Source: Erysipelotrichia bacterium
GTDB taxonomy: Bacteria; Bacillota_I; Bacilli_A; Erysipelotrichales; Erysipelotrichaceae
Reading direction: 5' to 3'
Assembly: GCA_009929095.1 (NCBI GenBank)
Contig: SABF01000129.1
Coordinates: forward strand, 1-5,284
Length of the DNA stretch: 5,284 nucleotides
The notes beneath the pieces are model-generated. The model was not told where the DNA came from. It saw nothing but the letters and a program-made list of their open reading frames with translations, and did not search any database. Below are positions 1 to 5,284 of this stretch, piece after piece. Made by a program: the position numbers and the translations under genes. Position 1 is the first letter of the stretch, and every line of letters starts with the position of its first letter.

Positions 1-220
1 ATTAAGGATTCTGCACACTGTCATACTTTATCAGCACTTCATTCTCGAGGTGCCGGAACTGATACCATTCATGGTTTCAATTGATTTTATCGATGATTTT
101 CTATTTTGTGAAGCCAATGATGGCTGTAAACTTTTATTAAAGAAATCCTGATATTTCAACCGATTGTTTGATTTGGTCATCTGTACAATCATTGTCCATG
201 ATAAATTCGGATGAAACCAC
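1..220. other. Non-genic left edge with possible gene remnants
   Basis: No intact gene is supported here. Plus frame 2 is open from base 2 to a TGA at 149-151 (49 codons, no start in the window), so the tail of a plus-strand gene entering from the left cannot be excluded. The opposite strand carries a protein-like 24-codon stretch at 2-76, containing WYQFRHLENEVLIKYD and ending in a TAA at 2-4, but stops at 77-79 and further upstream break it. The two readings overlap and at most one is real. I searched upstream of 221 for a promoter and found only a TACAAT-like hexamer at 184-189 without a well-spaced -35 partner. Confidence 0.3.
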
Positions 221-733
221 ATGAATAAGACAATTAAGCAATGCTTCGTTATCGCTGTGTCGGCAGCTGTATTAACCGGATGCTCCGGCAGCACTTCTGC
301 TACTGCTTCACCATCTGCTGCTGCCAGCAGCAATGGCAGGATGGCTGCAGCCCTGCAGACATCGCTGGCTGATGTAGCTATCCAGACCGTGCGAGTTGGA
401 GATTCCGAAACGGATATGTACCATAACATGGACTGAACCGGTGTCATCAAAGGTGCACCAAGCAGCTTTGACCTGAGAGATCAGGGAGTGGTATCACCAA
501 TTCGCAGCCAGGGAAACTGGGGAACATGCTGGGGATTCGCTTCCATAGCCGCATGTGAAACAAGCATTCTGTCAAAACTGGGCCTGACTCAGGAAGAGTT
601 CCTTGAGGAGTATGGAAAGAAAGTGAAGTCCTCAAAGAACATCCTGTTTCTGTATCAGACACATCAGCCGAGCAGATGCTCATTCTCAGCCGTACTGCTG
701 CATTCATCAGAGAGAGACCGGTTCAATAGCTGA
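221..733 (+). pseudogene. Broken papain-family (C1A) cysteine peptidase lipoprotein
   Basis: The start at 221 gives a lipoprotein signal peptide: MNKTIK, a hydrophobic run, then lipobox LTGC at residues 18-21, followed by a Ser/Ala-rich linker. The frame meets TGA at 434-436. The same frame then resumes with SFDLRDQGVV, the typical start of a mature papain-like domain, and QGNWGTCWGFASIAACE. The oxyanion Gln is codon 509-511 and the catalytic Cys is codon 527-529. Similarity fades near 620-630, after EEFLEEYGKK, where the reading turns Ser/Arg-rich and stops at 731-733. The catalytic His and Asn regions (usually some 150-200 residues further on) are absent. An intact version would be a surface-anchored secreted peptidase. 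Family assignment is strong from the Cys-motif region. Loss of function is inferred from the internal stop, the frame disruption and the missing C-terminal half. The RBS before 221 is weak. Confidence 0.8.
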
Positions 734-1149
734 TGGATGAATCATTCAATGATCCGGCAGTATCCAATCAGAATGATCACCCGTTCTACTATGATTAGCG
801 CTCCCATCAGATTCAGTTCTTTCCATGATCCATACAGCAGATACTTAACACTCCTCAGCAGAGATCTCTTCTATCCTTTCCACATATGAAATGGTTTAAA
901 TGTCGTTGACAGTCCGGCAGGCTGAAAGAATAAAGATCTGTGGCATGCATGCAGAGTTCTTCTGAATAATGAGGTATCCGCATTGCCTGTCGCATGCCCT
1001 GAAAAACGCAGAAAACTGTGATAGCCCTGGCAATATCAATTGTCTCAATTCTATATATCCTGCTGACTGCCCGTATATAGAAATAGCCTTTTATGAAGTA
1101 TGTACTGCATGTATCTGCTGCAGTCATTATGCAGCACTTCTGAATGAAT
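734..1149. other. Intergenic stretch with gene debris, no intact gene
   Basis: I find no intact gene, RNA gene or repeat in this stretch. Plus frame 1 continues a protein-like reading (LMDESFNDPAVSNQ, then NDHPFYYD) between stops at 727-729 and 796-798. On the minus strand, about 996-1061 encodes RIETIDIARAITVFCVF, which resembles the first membrane segment of acyltransferase-3 family proteins; its frame has no convincing RBS or start. The plus-strand reading at 969-1151 is rich in Cys and Tyr and has no family signature. The picture fits degraded coding DNA rather than a regulatory region. Confidence 0.45.
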
Positions 1150-1185
1150 AAATAAAGAGAAGATCGCGTGTTCTTCTCTTTATTT
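1150..1185 (-). terminator. Intrinsic terminator after the kinase gene, possibly bidirectional
   Basis: A perfect 14-bp inverted repeat pairs 1150-1163 (aaataaagagaaga) with 1172-1185 (tcttctctttattt) around an 8-base loop. It lies 13 bases past the stop of the minus-strand kinase gene. In the minus-direction transcript the 3' arm is U-rich and runs on into AUUCAUUC. In the plus direction it is followed by GUUCCGUAAUUUUUC. It could therefore stop transcription from both sides. The stem is AU-rich with only four G-C pairs, so its strength depends on length rather than GC content. Confidence 0.8.
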
Positions 1186-1198
1186 GTTCCGTAATTTT

Positions 1199-2131
1199 TC
1201 AGCCGATCTTTTCAACCTTGGTTGATTCGTAGAACGAATCAATCTTTTCTCTTGTTGCAAGTCCCTTGGAATAAGCTGTTGCACTGCCGCAGCAGCTGCC
1301 AAAGCGGAAGGAGTCAACTGCATTGCTTGTACGCAGATAGTTCATCAGGAATCCTGCAACCAGTGAATCACCGGTTCCAACCGTGCTGACCGTCTTCTTG
1401 TTGCGTGTAATCTCACATTCGTAGCTGCCCTCTGCACATACAAGAATGGCCTTTTCATTCTTATCCACAACAATCACGTTCTGGGCGCCTGCCTCCATAA
1501 TCTTCTTGGAAAATGCAGCAGCAGAATCATGATCCTTTACTTCTTCATTGGAAAGCCTTGCCAGATTATTGAGTTCCTCCGGTGTGGACTTTATCATGAA
1601 TGGTTTCGCATCCAGAACACCGCGAATAATTTCCGGAGTCGTATCAAGTACAACCCTGACCTTATTAGCCATAATTGACTTCAGCATGGCTATGATATCT
1701 TTGGTCAGATATTCCGGTGATGCGCCAGCCAGTACAAAGTAATCTCCTTCATCAAGACGAAGTACCTTGTTGCGCAGATTTTCCATATCACTGCTGGTAA
1801 TGTATGGTCCTGCCGCATTCACATCAGAATCGCCTTCTGTATCATGCAGTTTCACGTTAATGCGGGTATGGCCGTCAATATAAGTGAAATTGGGCTGAAT
1901 GTACTCATATTTCTGCAGCAGAGTAACATAGAATTCACGGGTGAATCCACCAAGGAATCCAAACGCTCTGGTCGGAATCAGCAGATTATTCAGAACAATG
2001 GAAACATTCATTCCCTTGCCGCCGGCTTCGTAATACTCCAGCTGGCTGCGGTTGGTTCTACCGTGCTCAATTCGATGGTCAAACTCCATGTAATAGTCTA
2101 GTGACGGATTCAGAGTGCATGTACAGATCAT
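1199..2131 (-). CDS. fruK: 1-phosphofructokinase, PfkB (ribokinase-like) family
   Basis: A 310-residue cytoplasmic sugar-phosphate kinase, full length for the family. It most likely converts fructose 1-phosphate and ATP to fructose 1,6-bisphosphate, feeding fructose taken up by the PTS into glycolysis. Visible signatures are TLNPSLDY at 6-13, GGKGMNVS at 37-44 (PfkB signature 1), TRINVKL at 89-95 with N105..GP (typical of FruK more than LacC), and VGTGDSLVAGF at 251-261, with D255 as expected catalytic base and anion hole. GSATAYSKGLATREKI near 282-297 also matches FruK. The usual KPNxxEL segment reads KSTPEEL (181-187), replacing the Asn of the NxxE motif with Thr183 while keeping Glu186. 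No fructose PTS or fruR gene is visible nearby. The start lies 5 bases after the pepT stop and its GGAGG sits inside the end of pepT, suggesting coupled translation. Tagatose-6-phosphate kinase (LacC) is the main alternative. Confidence 0.88.
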   Translation of the reverse strand: MICTCTLNPSLDYYMEFDHRIEHGRTNRSQLEYYEAGGKGMNVSIVLNNLLIPTRAFGFLGGFTREFYVTLLQKYEYIQPNFTYIDGHTRINVKLHDTEGDSDVNAAGPYITSSDMENLRNKVLRLDEGDYFVLAGASPEYLTKDIIAMLKSIMANKVRVVLDTTPEIIRGVLDAKPFMIKSTPEELNNLARLSNEEVKDHDSAAAFSKKIMEAGAQNVIVVDKNEKAILVCAEGSYECEITRNKKTVSTVGTGDSLVAGFLMNYLRTSNAVDSFRFGSCCGSATAYSKGLATREKIDSFYESTKVEKIG

Positions 2132-2136
2132 GATAT

Positions 2137-3360
2137 TTATTCCTCCCTGCTGACTAATTCAGCGATCTTCCTGATCACAAGTGATGCCTGCTCCAGTTCC
2201 TGAATTACACAGTATTCATAGCGTCCGTGGAAGTTGCCGCCGCCATTGCCAAGATTCGGACATGGCAGTCCGCGGAAACTTAACAGGGCACCATCCGTGC
2301 CGCCTCTGACCGGTTCAATCATCGGCGTCATATCCAATTCTTTCATTGCCTTTGCTGCAATGCGTGAAGCCTGAGGATGCTTCCTGAGTACTTCATTCAT
2401 ATTGCGGTAGGCATCGCGGAACACAACCTTTGCTACTTTCTGTCCCTGCTGTTCATTTATATATTCTACCGCTTTCTGAACTAACTGTTTCTTCGCCTTC
2501 AGCTTAGCAGAATCATGGTCGCGGAGAATGTATCCCATCTCCGCATGTTCCGTGTTTCCTCTCAGATACCCCAGATGAATGAATCCTTCTCTTCCCTCAG
2601 TATGCTCCGGTGTCATTTCCGCCGGCAGCAGACAGTGCAGCTGGGCAGCAATTGATACCGCATTGATCATCCGGTTTTTAGCTTCACCCGGATGAATTGA
2701 GAACCCTGTTATCTCAATCTCAGCTGATGCCGCATTGAATGTCTCGTCTGAAAGTTCAGATACTGTTCCGCCATCCATCGTATATGCAAAATCCGCATCA
2801 AATCTCTTAACATCAAAATATTTAGTGCCGCAGCCGATCTCCTCATCCGGGGTAAATGCAACTGCAATCCGTCCGTGCTTAACTTCTGGATGTGCCTGAT
2901 AGAAGAATAATGTTTCCATAATGCAGGCAATCCCTGCCTTATCATCAGCGCCAAGCAGCGTAGTGCCGTCTGTAACAATCAGATCCTTTCCCTTGAGCAG
3001 TTTCATCGCTGGAAAGTCATTCATTTTTGTAATGACTCCGTCATTCAGCTTAATATCCCTGCCATTGAAGTTCCTGATGATTCTCGGCTTCACATTGCTG
3101 CCGGAAAAATCCGGTGCCGTATCCATGTGGGCAATGAACCCAACTGTCTTGCACTTGATTCCTCTGGATGCCGGAAGGTGACCGTATACATAACAGTGCG
3201 CATCAATCTTTGCGTCCTTGATGCCGGCTTCCTTCAGCTGCTTGACAAGAAGATTGCCAAGATCAAACTGTTTCTTTGTAGATGGTGTTTCATTTTCGTT
3301 GTTCGGATCAGACTGGGTGTCAATCTGACAATAGCTGATCAGTCGCTCTGCTGCGTCCAT
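2137..3360 (-). CDS. pepT: Peptidase T (tripeptide aminopeptidase, M20B)
   Basis: A 407-residue cytoplasmic zinc aminopeptidase that removes the N-terminal residue of tripeptides, full length for PepT. The M20 di-zinc site is complete and numbered almost as in the E. coli enzyme: H78 in AHMDT with catalytic D80, D140 in GADDKAG, catalytic E173 and metal ligand E174 in PDEEIGCG, D196 in TMDGG, and H378 in GNFHGRYE. H223 (GFSIHPGEAKNR) and the RGGTDGA stretch at 352-358 belong to substrate binding and the lid/dimer region. The residue roles are family knowledge; the residues themselves are visible. The start is supported by GAGGG five to nine bases upstream. It lies 21 bases after the DUF1349 gene and 5 bases before the kinase gene, so it is probably an internal gene of the operon. 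Nothing suggests damage. Confidence 0.97.
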   Translation of the reverse strand: MDAAERLISYCQIDTQSDPNNENETPSTKKQFDLGNLLVKQLKEAGIKDAKIDAHCYVYGHLPASRGIKCKTVGFIAHMDTAPDFSGSNVKPRIIRNFNGRDIKLNDGVITKMNDFPAMKLLKGKDLIVTDGTTLLGADDKAGIACIMETLFFYQAHPEVKHGRIAVAFTPDEEIGCGTKYFDVKRFDADFAYTMDGGTVSELSDETFNAASAEIEITGFSIHPGEAKNRMINAVSIAAQLHCLLPAEMTPEHTEGREGFIHLGYLRGNTEHAEMGYILRDHDSAKLKAKKQLVQKAVEYINEQQGQKVAKVVFRDAYRNMNEVLRKHPQASRIAAKAMKELDMTPMIEPVRGGTDGALLSFRGLPCPNLGNGGGNFHGRYEYCVIQELEQASLVIRKIAELVSREE

Positions 3361-3381
3361 AATTCCCTCATTTCTATTTTG

Positions 3382-3954
3382 TTACTGTTTCTGTTCAGAA
3401 TACTCCATCCTCGAAAATGTACAATCGAAGAATGTGCTGCCCGGGCTGCAGGCATAGAGCCCTGCAATTGCCGGTTCTCCGCAGTCCGCAAAATGAAGGC
3501 TGCGCATCTCGACAAAACGATCGCCGTTGAAGCTGTACAGAAATCTTGCTTCACCGCCCCAGTAGATGATTCTGAGATACATCGAATGAATCAGTGATCC
3601 GATTTCACGGATCGAACGATCGGCATACCCATTCTCATACATCGTACAGGCAATATCCATCGTATCGGAGCCAATATTTTCAATGCTGAACTTGCACCAG
3701 CGGCCACTTTGACGTTTCAGGTAGATTCCGCACTCATCCTGCGAACCATGAAACTCGTAATCCATGCGAAGTGTCAGAGAAAAGCCATCAGCCGGCGGCA
3801 GTGCCATTCCGGATGCACTTTCTGAACCGCCAAGTTCACCTGTCATACTGGTATGAGGCTCTGTCTCAATCACCAGGCGGTCCGCATTGATGACATAGAA
3901 TCTGGGTTTATGTGTCCAGCACATTGTTCCAGGATTCAGTCTTCTCCTAACCAT
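3382..3954 (-). CDS. DUF1349 family protein (concanavalin A-like fold)
   Basis: A 190-residue protein without signal peptide or membrane segment. It matches the DUF1349 family, related to yeast Ree1 and predicted to adopt a concanavalin A-like beta-sandwich. Visible hallmarks are the N-terminal LNP..CWTHKPRFYV region, an acidic strand ending in CGIYLKRQSGRWCKFSIEN (75-93, the family's GLMVR...W.K..IE pattern), ENGYADRS at 107-114 (family NGYSDWS-like) and a closing GLYACSPGSTFFDCTFSRME at 165-183. Length is normal for single-domain members. The biochemical role is not established; related folds bind carbohydrates, but I see no direct evidence for a ligand here. The start is supported by GAGGAAGG just upstream, only a few bases past the phosphatase stop (9-base gap), so it is probably cotranscribed with that gene and with pepT. 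Family confidence is good; function is unknown. Confidence 0.85.
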   Translation of the reverse strand: MVRRRLNPGTMCWTHKPRFYVINADRLVIETEPHTSMTGELGGSESASGMALPPADGFSLTLRMDYEFHGSQDECGIYLKRQSGRWCKFSIENIGSDTMDIACTMYENGYADRSIREIGSLIHSMYLRIIYWGGEARFLYSFNGDRFVEMRSLHFADCGEPAIAGLYACSPGSTFFDCTFSRMEYSEQKQ

Positions 3955-3963
3955 TGCCTTCCT

Positions 3964-5157
3964 CTAGTACATTTCAACGTGAATGATTTTTCCAATTGTC
4001 TTAAGATTCGCTGCCATTTCATTGATTAATGCTATTTTAGCATTTAATGATATCGGTGAATAGGCAATTGCATCATGTGCCGGATTATCACTCAGTCCGA
4101 CCATGAAGGTAATTGCATTTGATTCCAGAAGCACTCTGGCAAGCAAGGCAGCTCCATCCATCTCGTGTGACAGCATTAAGGATTCTGCATAAGCCGGATC
4201 CTTAGCTGCTTTATCCAGAAAGCGGCTTACCTTCTGCAGCGTCAGTACCCCTTCCGTCACAAGATCAATGCCGTCAATATAGCCAATCGGAGGAACATCC
4301 GCCATTAGGTCCGAAAAATCTGTCGACAGTTCCCTATTGGTTACACGAGCAACAATTTCACTGGTTGTGCCGCCGCAGCATACTTTCTTGCCGGTTGCTG
4401 ACAGCAGTCTGTCAACCACTTTGTCGTCATCTTCTGCTTTCGATGGCGGCCCGACCATCACCCTTGTTTCCAATGCTTTGACAATCTTCAGACAGGTCAC
4501 GGTAGAATCATCTCCCGGCTTGCCGCCGTAGAGATAATTCACATTGGCCAGCAGAATTCTGGTAACTTCTCTTGCCGGATCTTCTTTTTGAACATGTGCC
4601 AGCAGAAATTGTTCTACTTCATCTGAACCCCAGCCAAAGTTCAGTTCCATTCCGACACCGGCATGGAGCACACCATCAGAAAAGGCAACCAGAAAATCCT
4701 GAGGCTGAACGGTAAAGCGTGTGATGGAAACATTCTTGCCGCTTACCGTCTTGATTTCCTTTTCCGGTTTCAAAGGTTTCATATCACGCATAATGATGAC
4801 TGCCGGGTTGTCAAAATCGGCAATATACGCTTCCCCGGTGTAGTAGATCTGCATGATCGTAAATGTGGAATAGGCGATGCCGCGTTCCTGACATACCGGC
4901 AGAGTTGAAGCGATCGTCTCCACTGCATCCTGCAGCGAATCACCGGCAAAAATCATCTCACTGATAATGGTGCTCGTCAGTGTGGAAAGAATGTTTGCCT
5001 TGACTCCGCTGCCCAGTCCGTCCGCAAGCACCATGACCAGACACTGATCACTGCGTCGGATCTGCACACGATCTCCGCACAGTTCCTCTTTGTGCTTGTT
5101 CAAAGAACGCCAGTGGGCATCAATATAAATTTTTGAATTACTGTTTCCCATGCTCAT
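3964..5157 (-). CDS. SpoIIE/PP2C-type serine phosphatase with C-terminal extension
   Basis: Predicted cytoplasmic metal-dependent phosphatase (PPM family) acting on phosphoserine/threonine of a protein partner. Numbering from the upstream ATG at 5172, the metal-binding aspartates are visible: D34 in CGDRV, D51 in [12 protein letters not shown]166 in FSDGVLHAG and D221/D222 in GDDSTV. The phosphatase domain ends near residue 235. About 165 residues follow, with a conserved-looking [16 protein letters not shown] segment (261-276), which I do not recognise as a named domain. No membrane segments are seen, unlike sporulation SpoIIE. I chose ATG 5157 because GGAG lies 6 bases upstream at 5164-5167; the longer start at 5172 has no clear RBS, and 5151 is also possible. 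The gene overlaps the end of the hydrogenase-like gene, implying translational coupling. The context suggests it relays that sensor's state rather than controlling sporulation; this is inference. Confidence 0.9.
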   Translation of the reverse strand: MSMGNSNSKIYIDAHWRSLNKHKEELCGDRVQIRRSDQCLVMVLADGLGSGVKANILSTLTSTIISEMIFAGDSLQDAVETIASTLPVCQERGIAYSTFTIMQIYYTGEAYIADFDNPAVIIMRDMKPLKPEKEIKTVSGKNVSITRFTVQPQDFLVAFSDGVLHAGVGMELNFGWGSDEVEQFLLAHVQKEDPAREVTRILLANVNYLYGGKPGDDSTVTCLKIVKALETRVMVGPPSKAEDDDKVVDRLLSATGKKVCCGGTTSEIVARVTNRELSTDFSDLMADVPPIGYIDGIDLVTEGVLTLQKVSRFLDKAAKDPAYAESLMLSHEMDGAALLARVLLESNAITFMVGLSDNPAHDAIAYSPISLNAKIALINEMAANLKTIGKIIHVEMY

Positions 5158-5284
5158 TCTGATCTCCGGCATTCATCGCATTCTTAAGCTTGGTCAGTGC
5201 AACTTTGGACTTCGCTGTTGTTTCACCAAGCAGAGAAGCAATCTCCTGAACCGAACGCATCTGATCATCTATAACCTGCTGCGT
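5138..5284 (-). CDS. C-terminal fragment, probable [FeFe]-hydrogenase-like PAS sensory protein
   Basis: Only the last 48 residues and the TAA at 5138-5140 lie in the window; the gene continues beyond the right edge. The fragment reads [19 protein letters not shown], then [18 protein letters not shown], then a polar tail. From memory, this Q(M)[19 protein letters not shown] helix closes clostridial proteins that combine a [FeFe]-hydrogenase H-cluster domain with a PAS domain and sit directly upstream of SpoIIE-type phosphatases. Such group C (HydS-like) hydrogenases are proposed sensors of H2 or redox state. No iron-sulfur or H-cluster cysteine motif is visible here, so the assignment rests on the C-terminal helix and on the phosphatase neighbour. 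It overlaps the phosphatase gene by 20 bases (from the 5157 start) or 35 bases (from 5172). Confidence 0.65.
   Translation of the reverse strand, partial: TQQVIDDQMRSVQEIASLLGETTAKSKVALTKLKNAMNAGDQNEHGKQ
5158..5167 (-). promoter_or_regulatory. RBS deciding the phosphatase start, inside the upstream gene
   Basis: On the minus strand GGAG (5164-5167) lies 6 bases before ATG 5155-5157, which begins MSMGN. It lies inside the coding sequence of the hydrogenase-like gene, 24 bases before that gene's stop. The earlier in-frame ATG at 5170-5172 has no purine-rich site upstream. The arrangement favours start 5157 and a terminating-ribosome coupling between the two genes. Confidence 0.55.

Noticed and set aside
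1..15. A 15-base match (attaaggattctgca) between the window start and about 4175-4189
   Set aside because: The second copy is ordinary coding sequence inside the phosphatase gene, in a different frame. Without flanking similarity it is best taken as chance.
184..189. TACAAT as a -10 box for the peptidase gene
   Set aside because: No -35-like hexamer sits at 16-18 bases upstream, and the closest candidate (TTGTTT at 164-169) is spaced too closely.
434..436. TGA read as tryptophan or selenocysteine
   Set aside because: The kinase gene in the same window ends at a TGA followed by a terminator, and TGG is used for Trp. I see no hairpin after the TGA that would indicate selenocysteine insertion, and the gene is broken elsewhere too.
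31..450. A 139-codon minus-strand open frame
   Set aside because: Most of it is antisense to the lipoprotein signal peptide and Ala/Ser linker of the peptidase pseudogene, and it has no family features or RBS.
855..1127. A 90-codon minus-strand open frame as a gene
   Set aside because: No ribosome binding site lies before its ATG, it is Cys/Arg/Tyr-rich like off-frame sequence, and it lies in a debris region past the operon terminator. Only a short internal segment looks protein-like.
969..1151. A 60-codon plus-strand Cys-rich open frame as a small peptide gene
   Set aside because: There is no RBS and no recognisable cysteine spacing. Its end runs into the terminator arm, and the composition fits random reading of intergenic DNA.
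1..5284. CRISPR arrays, tRNA or rRNA genes, insertion sequences, toxin-antitoxin or phage-defence genes
   Set aside because: I saw no regularly spaced repeats, cloverleaf-like sequence, transposase motifs or terminal inverted repeats, and none of the intact genes belongs to a defence family.

Overview
The window looks like chromosomal DNA of an anaerobic low-GC Gram-positive (Firmicutes). The support is strong purine-rich ribosome binding sites, closely packed minus-strand genes, a lipoprotein-type signal peptide, and the end of a protein that resembles clostridial PAS-linked [FeFe]-hydrogenase-like proteins. Erysipelotrichia or Clostridia is my best guess from protein flavour; no rRNA or other marker settles it. 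TGA is used as a stop (end of the fructose-1-phosphate kinase gene) and tryptophan is TGG, so I assume the standard bacterial code.

The right-hand three quarters (about 1150-5284) is one minus-strand gene run, read from high to low coordinates. It holds the C-terminus of a hydrogenase-like sensory protein (cut by the window edge), a SpoIIE/PP2C-type serine phosphatase whose start overlaps it, a DUF1349 concanavalin-A-like protein, peptidase T (pepT) and a PfkB-family 1-phosphofructokinase (fruK-like). Intergenic gaps are an overlap, 9, 21 and 5 bases, which suggests one transcript. A perfect 14-bp inverted repeat just after the kinase stop very likely ends it.

The first two genes appear to form a signalling pair: in anaerobes, hydrogenase-like proteins with PAS domains are commonly encoded beside PP2C phosphatases and are thought to sense redox or H2. 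The last two are metabolic: tripeptide hydrolysis and fructose 1-phosphate phosphorylation. How the DUF1349 protein joins them is unknown.

The left-hand part (1-1149) contains no intact gene that I can support. It holds a broken papain-family (C1A) lipoprotein peptidase on the plus strand, with an in-frame TGA, a frame disruption and no C-terminal catalytic residues. Around it lie short protein-like stretches interrupted by stops on both strands. I read this as a decaying region next to an intact operon.
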